The notes below the pieces were generated by a model. That model was not told where the DNA came from, did not search any database, and saw only the letters and a list, made by a program, of their open reading frames with translations. Made by a program: the position numbers and the translations under genes. This document shows positions 1-5,589 of a DNA stretch of 8,386 nucleotides, in pieces. How positions within the stretch are numbered: position 1 is the first letter of the stretch; every line of letters begins with the position of its first letter. The stretch comes from JAGQRJ01 sp041402045 (GTDB lineage Bacteria; Planctomycetota; J058), in the NCBI GenBank assembly GCA_041402045.1, contig JAWKSZ010000118.1, forward strand, positions 1-8,386, read 5' to 3'.

Positions 1-95
1 CGCAGAGCCGGAGCGAGCGAGGGCCCATCTCGACCAGGTCCAGGGGGTCTCAACTTTGAGGAGCCGGCGCGATCCGCCCGAGCGGAGCCTTGGCT

Positions 96-113
96 CCTTG
101 GCGGCCTTGGCGG
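96..113. repeat. Two tandem copies of CCTTGGCGG
   Basis: CCTTGGCGG occurs at 96-104 and again, directly abutting, at 105-113. A third partial copy (CCTTGG) lies at 88-93. Just left of it, GGAGCC (84-89) and GGCTCC (92-97) form an inverted repeat. To the right, GGCGG (109-113) can pair with CCGCC (125-129). These hairpins lie 3' of the leftward CAP gene and might help end its transcript, but neither is followed by a T run on that strand, so I do not call a terminator. The rest of 1-146 holds no gene I can support. Confidence 0.6.
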
Positions 114-146
114 TTCAAGAACTCCCGCCGCCGCGCCCGCGCCCGC

Positions 147-947
147 TCAGCGCCGGGGCTTCTTCGAGTTGACGAACACCTGGACCCAGGTGAGCTGGGT
201 CCGCCCGCGCTCGTCGGTGCCCCGCGCCAGGCCCACCCCGAGCTTGGTCCACTTCGCCTTGAGCAGGTTCTCGCGGTGGCCCGGCGAGTTCATCCAGGCC
301 TCCATGACCGCCTGGGGCGTCGGCTGGCCCCGGGCGATGTTCTCGCCCACGCCGTAGTGTTTGACCCGGGCCGCCTCGCAGCGCTGCCCGAGGGTCGTGC
401 CCTCCGGCGCCTGGTGGCTGAAGTAGCCGCGCTCCGCCATGTCCAGCGCGTGGTCCGTCGCCGCGCGCTCGGCCTTGGCGTCGCGCTTGAGCGGGCGCAG
501 GTCGTGCTCCTTGCGCACCGCGTTCACGAGCTCGAGGACCTCCTCCGCCCACAGGCGCTGGAGCTCCGCGAGCTCCACGTCCTCGGGCCGCTCCCAGCCG
601 CGCTTGGTGCGCACGTAGCCCTGCTGGGGATACCACACCTCCGGCGGCTGCCACTCGCCCTGGTCGCTGAGGTGGTAGTCGAGGGTCTTGCTCAGGAGGT
701 GCACGGCTGCGCTGCGCGCGTCTTCGTCGGCGAGCCCGCACACCTCGATCAAGAGCCGCGCGGCGTCCTGCTCCAGGCGGTGCTCGAGGGCGAAGCGCGC
801 GAGCGCGAGCCGCGCCGCGGCGTCCTCTGCCCCGAGGGCCTGCTCGCGCTCCCGCAGCTCCTGCCGCGGGCTCGGCTCCTGCGCCGAGGCCGGGACCCGG
901 GTGGCCCCCCACAGCGCGGCGGCGAGCACGAGAACGCGCGTGTGCAT
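147..947 (-). CDS. Secreted CAP/SCP-domain (PR-1-like) protein
   Basis: The protein has 266 aa. Residues 1-22 look like a Sec signal peptide: Arg4, a hydrophobic core VLVLAAALWGA, and an A-S-A cleavage site before Gln23, so it should be exported. Residues about 136-262 form a CAP (cysteine-rich secretory/antigen 5/PR-1, SCP-like) domain: VNAVRKEHDLRPL, then GYFSH (His178), GENIARG (Glu202), then NSPGHRENLL (His224) and GVG. His178, Glu202 and His224 match the conserved cavity residues of the fold. Residues 24-135 are charged and helical-looking, with a Trp-rich part (WQPPEVWYPQQGYVRTKRGW) that I do not recognise as a named domain. The ATG has a strong Shine-Dalgarno (GAGGAGGG on the minus strand, plus positions 958-951). 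It is transcribed divergently from the methyltransferase gene. Bacterial CAP proteins are mostly of unknown function; lipid, metal or peptide binding have been proposed in the family. The family call is firm and the role is unknown. Confidence 0.88.
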   Translation of the reverse strand: MHTRVLVLAAALWGATRVPASAQEPSPRQELREREQALGAEDAAARLALARFALEHRLEQDAARLLIEVCGLADEDARSAAVHLLSKTLDYHLSDQGEWQPPEVWYPQQGYVRTKRGWERPEDVELAELQRLWAEEVLELVNAVRKEHDLRPLKRDAKAERAATDHALDMAERGYFSHQAPEGTTLGQRCEAARVKHYGVGENIARGQPTPQAVMEAWMNSPGHRENLLKAKWTKLGVGLARGTDERGRTQLTWVQVFVNSKKPRR

Positions 948-964
948 GGACCCTCCTCGGGCTC

Positions 965-993
965 AGCATGTCTCGCCGGGCGACCGCGGGCAA
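965..993 (-). promoter_or_regulatory. Candidate sigma-70-type promoter of the CAP gene
   Basis: On the minus strand TTGCCC (plus 993-988) is followed after exactly 17 nt by CATGCT (plus 970-965). These match the -35 and -10 boxes at 4/6 and 3/6 positions. The predicted transcription start near 958 leaves a leader of about 11 nt that carries the GAGGAGGG ribosome binding site. Spacing and position fit, but the -10 match is modest. Confidence 0.4.
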
Positions 994-999
994 CGCCCC

Positions 1000-1026
1000 G
1001 GCGGGTAGGATCCCGCCCGTGGAGGG
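1000..1026 (+). promoter_or_regulatory. Candidate -10 promoter element in a perfect inverted repeat, plus Shine-Dalgarno, for the methyltransferase gene
   Basis: TAGGAT (1006-1011) fits the -10 pattern TANNNT and is flanked by a perfect inverted repeat, GGCGGG (1000-1005) and CCCGCC (1012-1017). The predicted start of transcription is near 1018. GGAGGG (1021-1026) is a good ribosome binding site 4 nt before the ATG at 1031, which decides that start. I see no clear -35 box. The 14-mer GGTAGGATCCCGCC (1004-1017) is repeated exactly at 1725-1738 before the next gene. Confidence 0.5.
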
Positions 1027-1030
1027 TGCC

Positions 1031-1729
1031 ATGCGCTCGCTGATCCTGATTCCCCTCGCCTTGGCCGCGCTCCTGGGCTGCAGCTCCGAGCCCGCCGCCC
1101 CCGAGGGCCACGGCGCCCACGGCCACGCCCACGGCGGCGCGGACGACGCCACCGTGCGCCACCGCTTCGAGGACGCCGAGCGCTGGGCGGCGCGCTTCGA
1201 GGACCCCGAGCGCGACGCCTGGCAACAGCCCGCGCGGGTGCTCGAGCTCATGGAGCTGCCGGCGGCAGGCAAGCTCGTGGACATCGGCGCGGCCACCGGC
1301 TACTTCCCCGTGCGCTTCGCCCGGGCCATGCCCGAGGGGGTCGTCTACGGCGTCGACCTCGAGCCGACCCTCGTCAACTACCTGACCCTGCGCGCGCACC
1401 GCGAAGGCCTCACGAACCTGATCGCGCTGACCTGCACGGCGGACGACCCGTGCGTCCCCGAGCCCGTCGACGTGGCCTTCCTCTGCGACACCTACCACCA
1501 CATAGACGACCGCGTGGCCTACTTTCGCCGGCTCCAGGACGCCCTGACCCCCGACGGCCGGCTGGTCGTGGTCGACTTCCTCCCCGGCGAGCTGCCGGTG
1601 GGGCCGCCGCCGGGGCACAAGCTCTCCGCCGAGCGCGTGACCGAGGAGCTGGCGCAAGCGGGCTACGAGCGGGTCGCGGAGCACACCCTGACCCACCAAT
1701 ACCTGCTCGTGTTCCGCCCGCGCCGGTAG
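1031..1729 (+). CDS. Putative lipoprotein, class I SAM-dependent methyltransferase
   Basis: The protein has 232 aa from the ATG at 1031. An in-frame ATG at 968 exists, but the internal one has the GGAGGG site and begins a clear signal peptide. Residues 1-17 (MRSLILIPLALAALLGC) end in a lipobox LLGC, predicting lipidation at Cys17. A His/Gly-rich linker follows (residues 26-36, GHGAHGHAHGG). The Rossmann-type methyltransferase core shows motif I VDIGAATGYF (83-92), the acidic end of strand 2 in YGVDLEP (Asp109/Glu111), a post-motif CDTYHHIDDR (152-161) and LTPDGRLVVVDF. The N-terminal HRFEDAERWAARFEDPERD belongs to a family often found with signal peptides. The substrate is unknown. A SAM enzyme outside the cytoplasm is unexpected, so it may act before export, stay in the cytoplasm, or bind something else. 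It lies 9 nt before uup and its TAG stop lies inside the uup promoter element. The fold is sure; the location and role are not. Confidence 0.85.
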   Translation: MRSLILIPLALAALLGCSSEPAAPEGHGAHGHAHGGADDATVRHRFEDAERWAARFEDPERDAWQQPARVLELMELPAAGKLVDIGAATGYFPVRFARAMPEGVVYGVDLEPTLVNYLTLRAHREGLTNLIALTCTADDPCVPEPVDVAFLCDTYHHIDDRVAYFRRLQDALTPDGRLVVVDFLPGELPVGPPPGHKLSAERVTEELAQAGYERVAEHTLTHQYLLVFRPRR

Positions 1730-1738
1730 GATCCCGCC
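1725..1738 (+). promoter_or_regulatory. Candidate -10 promoter element of uup, predicting a leaderless transcript
   Basis: GGTAGGATCCCGCC runs directly into the uup ATG at 1739 and is an exact copy of 1004-1017. TAGGAT (1727-1732) ends 6 nt before the ATG, so normal -10 spacing would start transcription at the ATG itself. There is no separate Shine-Dalgarno. The first three bases of the box are also the stop codon of the methyltransferase gene. No clear -35 box is seen. Confidence 0.5.
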
Positions 1739-3574
1739 ATGGCCGCCCTGATCACCGTTCACGAGCTCTCCAAATCCTTCGGGGACCGGACCCTGTTCTC
1801 GGGGCTCACCTTCTCGCTCCACGAGCGCGAGCGGGTGGGCATGATCGGGACCAACGGCGCGGGGAAGTCCACGCTGCTGCGGCTCCTGGCCGGGCTCGAG
1901 GAGCCCGACGAGGGGCGCTGCGTGCTCGCCAAGGCGACGCGCCTGGCCTACCTCCCCCAGGAGGAGCCCTTCCCCCCGGAGCGCACCGTCGAGGAGCTCG
2001 TGCTCGAGGCCCTGGCCGGAGAGCCCCTGGACGAGGTCCAGCGCCTGACCCGGGCCCAGATCGTGATCGGGAAGGTCGGGTTCGAGGACCCGAGCCAGAC
2101 CGCGGGCACGCTCTCCGGCGGCTGGCGCAAGCGCCTGAGCCTGGCGCGGGTGCTCGTGCTCGAGCCCGACGTGGTGCTCCTCGACGAGCCGACCAACCAC
2201 CTCGACGTCTCGGGGATCCAGTGGCTGGAGAAGCTGCTGGCCAACGAGCCCTTCGCCTGGATCGTGGTCACCCACGACCGCTACTTCCTGGAGAACGCCA
2301 CGACCCACATGCTGGAGATCGACCGGCGCTACCCCGACGGGTTCTTCAAGGTCGAGGCCAGCTACAGCGGGTTCCTCGAGCGGCGCGAGGCGCTGTTCGC
2401 GACCCAGGCGCGGCAGGAGGCCTCGCTGCGCAACCGGGTGCGCCAGGAGGTCGCGTTCCTCCGCAGCAACGTGCGCGAGCAGCGCACCAAGTCCAAGCAC
2501 CTGGTGGCCAAGGCCCACGACGCCTTGGACGAGCTCTCGGGGGTCAAGGCGCGCAACGCCGAGCGCTCGCTGGCGGGGATCGAGTTCGCCTCGACCGGGC
2601 GCAAGTCGAAGAAGCTGCTCGCGGCCACGAAGATCGCCAAGGCCCTCGGCGAGCGCACCCTGTTCTCGGACCTGGACCTCGAGCTCGGGCCCGGCGACCG
2701 GCTGGGGCTCGTCGGCGACAACGGCAGCGGGAAGACCACGCTCTTGCGCGTGCTCTCCAAGGAGCTCGAGCCCGACGCGGGGCAGGTGGTCCACGCCCAG
2801 GGGCTCTCCCTCGTCTCCTTCAGCCAGCACCGCACCGGCCTCGACCCCGAGCTGACCCTGCGCCAGGCGCTGGCCACCCACGGCGACACGGTGCGCTTCC
2901 GCGGCCAGGGCATGCACGTCGTGGCCTGGGCCAAGCGCTTCGGCTTCCCGCCGGAGCAGCTCGAGCGCAAGGTCGAGGTGCTCTCGGGGGGCGAGCGCGC
3001 GCGGGTCCTGATCGCGGACCTCGTGCGCCAGGAGGCGGACCTGCTCCTGCTCGACGAGCCGACCAACGACCTCGACCTCCAGACCCGGGAGGTGCTCGAG
3101 GAGCAGCTGCTCGAGTTCCCCGGCGCGATCGTGCTCGTGACCCACGACCGCTACATGCTCGACCGCGTGTGCACTCAGGTGCTCGGGGTCTCGGGCGACG
3201 GCCACGCGCGGCTGGTCGCCGACTTCCGCCAGTGGCAGCGGGCGCTCGAGGCCCTGCGCGCCCCCGCCCCCGCGCCCAAGCAGGCGCCCAAGCCCGCGGT
3301 CGCGAGCAAGCCCCAGCACCGCGTGCGCCGGCTCTCGAACTACGAGCGCGAGGAGCTCGACGGGATCGAGGAGGCGATCGCCGCCGCCGAGGGCGTGCAG
3401 GCCGGGCTCCAGACCCAGGCCGAGGACCCCGAGGTGTTCGCCGACCACGACCGCATGACCGCGGTCTTCGCCGAGCTCGAGGCGGCCCAGCAGGAGGTCG
3501 AGCGGCTCTACGCGCGCTGGCAAGAGCTCGAGGCGATCGACGAGGCCTACCGCGAGCAGCAAGCCGGGGGCTGA
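1739..3574 (+). CDS. uup: ABC-F family ATPase, Uup type
   Basis: The protein has 611 aa with two ATP-binding cassettes and no membrane segments, so it is a soluble ABC-F protein and not a transporter. NBD1 has Walker A GTNGAGKST (37-45), signature LSGGW (125-129), Walker B VVLLDEPTNHLD (145-156) and switch His179. NBD2 has GDNGSGKTT (326-334), LSGGE (415-419), LLLLDEPTNDLD (435-446) and His469. Both cassettes look catalytically intact. The linker between them (about 210-265) is Arg/Lys-rich and helical, as in the ABC-F P-site tRNA-interaction motif. After a Pro/Ala/Lys linker (508-525), residues 531-603 match the coiled-coil C-terminal domain of Uup, which in E. coli binds DNA; that favours Uup over EttA, YheS or YbiT. 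Uup has been linked to ribosome function, to transposon precise excision and to recombination intermediates. It starts 9 nt after the methyltransferase gene but has its own promoter-like element. The family is sure; the exact subfamily is probable. Confidence 0.9.
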   Translation: MAALITVHELSKSFGDRTLFSGLTFSLHERERVGMIGTNGAGKSTLLRLLAGLEEPDEGRCVLAKATRLAYLPQEEPFPPERTVEELVLEALAGEPLDEVQRLTRAQIVIGKVGFEDPSQTAGTLSGGWRKRLSLARVLVLEPDVVLLDEPTNHLDVSGIQWLEKLLANEPFAWIVVTHDRYFLENATTHMLEIDRRYPDGFFKVEASYSGFLERREALFATQARQEASLRNRVRQEVAFLRSNVREQRTKSKHLVAKAHDALDELSGVKARNAERSLAGIEFASTGRKSKKLLAATKIAKALGERTLFSDLDLELGPGDRLGLVGDNGSGKTTLLRVLSKELEPDAGQVVHAQGLSLVSFSQHRTGLDPELTLRQALATHGDTVRFRGQGMHVVAWAKRFGFPPEQLERKVEVLSGGERARVLIADLVRQEADLLLLDEPTNDLDLQTREVLEEQLLEFPGAIVLVTHDRYMLDRVCTQVLGVSGDGHARLVADFRQWQRALEALRAPAPAPKQAPKPAVASKPQHRVRRLSNYEREELDGIEEAIAAAEGVQAGLQTQAEDPEVFADHDRMTAVFAELEAAQQEVERLYARWQELEAIDEAYREQQAGG

Positions 3575-3610
3575 GCGCCGACGCCGAGGGCGACCGGCCT
3601 TGCCCCAAGC

Positions 3611-3620
3611 GGTAGACTCG
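3611..3620 (+). promoter_or_regulatory. Candidate -10 promoter element of panB, predicting a leaderless transcript
   Basis: GGTAGACTCG resembles the elements before the methyltransferase gene, uup and gyrA. TAGACT (3613-3618) ends 6 nt before the panB ATG at 3625, exactly the spacing seen at uup, which would place the transcription start at the ATG. It lies in the 50-nt gap between uup and panB. GGGG (3620-3623) is too close to the ATG to be a normal ribosome binding site. Confidence 0.45.
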
Positions 3621-3624
3621 GGGC

Positions 3625-4542
3625 ATGTCGAGCCACCCCGAAGCCAAGAAGAAGCGGCTGACCGTGCCCGGCGTGCGCCGGCGCAAGGGCAAGGGCCTGA
3701 CCATGGTCACGGCCTACACCTACTCCCAGGCGCGGCTCGTCGATCGGGCCGGGGTCGACTTGATCCTGGTCGGCGACTCGGCGGCCAACGTGATCCTGGG
3801 CCACGACTCCACGGTCCCCGTGACCGTGGACCAAATGCTGATCTTCGCCGCCGCGGCGCGGCGGGGCACCGAGCGCGCGCTGGTGATCGGCGACCTGCCC
3901 TTCCTCAGCTACACCGTCAGCGTGCCCAGCGCGATCCGCAACGCCGGGCGCTTCCTCAAGGAGGCGAACGTCGACGCGGTCAAGCTCGAGGGCGGGGTCG
4001 AGGTCCAGGAGACCGTGGCCGCGATCGTGCGCGCGGGGATCCCGGTCGTCGGCCACATTGGGCTCACGCCCCAGACCGTGGGGCAGCTCGGGGGCTACAA
4101 GGTCCAGGGCAAGAGCGCGCTGGCCGCGCGGCACCTGGTCGACGCGGCGATCGCGCTCGAGGACGCCGGCGCCTTCGCGCTGGTCCTCGAGTGCGTGCCC
4201 AGCGACGTGACCAAGGAGATCACCGACCGGCTGGAGATCCCCACGATCGGGATCGGCGCCGGGCCGCACTGCGACGGCCAGGTGCTCGTGTTCCACGATC
4301 TCCTGGGCCTCGGCTCCGGGCGCTTCCAGCCGCGCTTCGTCAAGCGCTACGCCGAGCTGGGGGACCTCGCGGTCGAGGCGCTGCAGCGCTACGTGCAGGA
4401 GGTCCAGGAGGGCAGCTTCCCCGGCCCCGAGCACGGCTTCGCCATGAGCCGGGGCGAGGGCGAGCGCCTGCCCGGCGCGCTCTCGAAGCCGCGCCGCGGC
4501 GCGGTGGGCGACGGCCTGGTTGCTGGTGTCGACGACGACTGA
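3625..4542 (+). CDS. panB: 3-methyl-2-oxobutanoate hydroxymethyltransferase (ketopantoate hydroxymethyltransferase)
   Basis: PanB transfers a hydroxymethyl group from 5,10-methylenetetrahydrofolate to 2-oxoisovalerate, giving ketopantoate, the first committed step of pantothenate and CoA synthesis in the cytoplasm. The 305-aa protein follows the family from end to end: TAYTYSQARL, LVGDS (Asp51, equivalent to the metal ligand Asp45 of E. coli), GHDSTVPVT, IGDLPF (Asp90, like Asp84), VKLEGG (Lys120 and Glu122, like Lys112 and Glu114), GHIGLTPQ, GGYKVQG, LECVP (Glu189, like catalytic Glu181), IGIGAG and DGQVLVFHD. All expected active-site residues are present. It is about 40 residues longer than the E. 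coli enzyme (264 aa). The extra length is a Lys/Arg-rich N-terminus and a tail of about 30 residues after EHGF that ends VDDD and overlaps panE. Its 3' end overlaps panE in another frame, suggesting translational coupling. The assignment is secure. Confidence 0.97.
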   Translation: MSSHPEAKKKRLTVPGVRRRKGKGLTMVTAYTYSQARLVDRAGVDLILVGDSAANVILGHDSTVPVTVDQMLIFAAAARRGTERALVIGDLPFLSYTVSVPSAIRNAGRFLKEANVDAVKLEGGVEVQETVAAIVRAGIPVVGHIGLTPQTVGQLGGYKVQGKSALAARHLVDAAIALEDAGAFALVLECVPSDVTKEITDRLEIPTIGIGAGPHCDGQVLVFHDLLGLGSGRFQPRFVKRYAELGDLAVEALQRYVQEVQEGSFPGPEHGFAMSRGEGERLPGALSKPRRGAVGDGLVAGVDDD

Positions 4543-5440
4543 GCCGTGGGTCGTGGTCGGTCCGGGCGCCTTGGGCCTGCTCGTGAGCGGGCTGGCCCTC
4601 GAGGCCGGGCTGCCGGTGGTGCTCCTGGCCCGGGACGAGGCTCGCGCCCAGGCGTTGCGCGAGGCCGGGCTCCTGCTCCAGCCGGGGGGCCGGCGCTTCC
4701 CCCTGGACGCGCGCGCCGAGCCCCCCGCTCGCGCGGCGGCCGTGCTCCTGTGCGTGAAGGTGCCGGACACCGAGGCGGCCTGCGCGCTGGCCGCGCGGAT
4801 CCCCGACGCGCCGGTGGTGGTGTTCCAGAACGGCCTCGGACGCGGAGCGGCGGTGGCCGAGCTGCTGGGGACGCCCGAGCGGGTGGTCGTGGCCCTGACC
4901 CGGGAGGGCGCCACCCGGGGCGTCGCGCCGGGGGAGGTCCTGCACGCCGGGCGCGGCCCCACGGTGCTGGCGCCCTTCGTGCCGGGGAGCGACGCCGCTG
5001 CGCGGGCCGCGGCCGCGCTGGGCGCGGCGCTCCAGGTCGAGCTGACGGGGGACCTGGCCCAGGCCGAGTGGGAGAAGCTCACGGTCAACGCCGCGATCAA
5101 CGCGCTGACGGCCCTCGCGCGTTGCCCCAACGGCGCGCTGCTCGAGGTCGAGGAGCTGCGCGCGCTGGCGCAGGACGCGGCCCAGGAGGCCGCGCGCTGC
5201 GCCGAGGCCCTGGGGGTCCCCGGGCGCTGGGACCCCGCCACGACCCGCGCGCGCTGGGAGGCCGTGGCCCGCGCGACGGCGGAGAACCGCTCCAGCTCGC
5301 TACAAGACGTTGAAGCTGGGCGAGTTACCGAGGTCAGCGCGATCAACGGGGCCCTGGTCGAGCGCGCGCGGGCCCTGGGGCTCCCGACCCCGGTCAACGC
5401 CGTCCTAGCCCAGCTCGTACGCGGCCTGGAGCGGATTTAG
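4526..5440 (+). CDS. panE: 2-dehydropantoate 2-reductase (ketopantoate reductase)
   Basis: PanE reduces ketopantoate, the PanB product, to pantoate with NADPH. From the GTG at 4526 the protein has 304 aa. The N-terminal Rossmann motif GPGALG (12-17) starts right after the first strand WVVVG. Next come VKVPDT, FQNGLG (Asn102, like Asn98 of E. coli), WEKLTVNAAINALTAL (Lys184 is the catalytic-lysine equivalent of Lys176, and Asn188 is like Asn180), and NRSSSLQDVEAGRVTEVSAI (Ser257 and Glu269, like Ser244 and Glu256). Every key residue is present. The start is not certain: TTG at 4520 is also in frame, and neither has a convincing Shine-Dalgarno, as expected if translation is coupled to panB, whose last 17 nt it overlaps. 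Codons 259-269 (from 5300) use many A/T-ending codons, unlike the rest of the gene. The function is secure; the start is +/-6 nt. Confidence 0.94.
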   Translation: MSTTTEPWVVVGPGALGLLVSGLALEAGLPVVLLARDEARAQALREAGLLLQPGGRRFPLDARAEPPARAAAVLLCVKVPDTEAACALAARIPDAPVVVFQNGLGRGAAVAELLGTPERVVVALTREGATRGVAPGEVLHAGRGPTVLAPFVPGSDAAARAAAALGAALQVELTGDLAQAEWEKLTVNAAINALTALARCPNGALLEVEELRALAQDAAQEAARCAEALGVPGRWDPATTRARWEAVARATAENRSSSLQDVEAGRVTEVSAINGALVERARALGLPTPVNAVLAQLVRGLERI

Positions 5441-5475
5441 CCCCGACTCCGAGCGCTGCGAAGACGGGGGTGGAT

Positions 5476-5485
5476 GGTAGAATCC
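5476..5485 (+). promoter_or_regulatory. Candidate -10 promoter element of gyrA
   Basis: GGTAGAATCC contains TAGAAT (5478-5483), five of six matches to TATAAT and the best -10 match of the four related elements in the window. Transcription would start near 5490, giving a leader of about 100 nt before the GTG at 5590. This one is therefore not leaderless. No -35 box is obvious around 5455-5460. Confidence 0.5.
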
Positions 5486-5488
5486 AGC

Positions 5489-5589
5489 CCTCGGCGCGAG
5501 GCCCCCGCTGGCCGCGCTAAGTGCTTCACGCATAGGTTTTTATCAGCGAGGTCCGGGGCACGCCCGCGGGCCTCGGCGAGAGGGTTCGC
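5489..5589 (+). promoter_or_regulatory. Structured gyrA 5' leader with duplicated 13-mers and Shine-Dalgarno
   Basis: CCTCGGCGCGAGG (5489-5501) and CCTCGGCGAGAGG (5571-5583) differ at one base and flank the leader. Each can fold locally: CCTCG/CGAGG around a GCG loop, and CCTC/GAGG around GGCGA. The second hairpin contains the gyrA ribosome binding site GAGAGGG (5578-5584), 5 nt before the GTG. Alternatively CGAGGCCC (5497-5504) pairs perfectly with GGGCCTCG (5568-5575), which would break both hairpins and free the site. Between them lies an AT-richer stretch (5517-5548) with TTTTT at 5537-5541. The pairings are read from sequence; a regulatory role is inferred. Confidence 0.4.

Noticed and set aside
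1..28. Possible leftward gene start (ATG on the minus strand at 28-26)
   Set aside because: Only nine codons lie in the window, there is no convincing ribosome binding site, and the sequence is GAGCGAGCGA-like low complexity.
968..1030. Upstream ATG extending the methyltransferase by 21 residues
   Set aside because: It would bury the lipoprotein signal inside the protein, it lies upstream of the promoter-like element, and the ATG at 1031 has a good GGAGGG site.
749..3562. A 937-codon antisense open frame across the methyltransferase gene and uup
   Set aside because: It is a compositional shadow: repetitive Gly/Leu/Glu/Val content with no domain, while both sense genes have intact motifs.
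1450..3615. A 721-codon plus-strand frame overlapping the methyltransferase gene, uup and the start of panB
   Set aside because: It is an Arg/Pro/Gly/Ala-rich out-of-frame translation; the alternative frame gives an intact ABC-F protein.
3547..5397. A 616-codon antisense open frame across panB and panE
   Set aside because: It has Ser/Arg/Ala-rich low-complexity content and no domain; the sense frames carry all catalytic residues of PanB and PanE.
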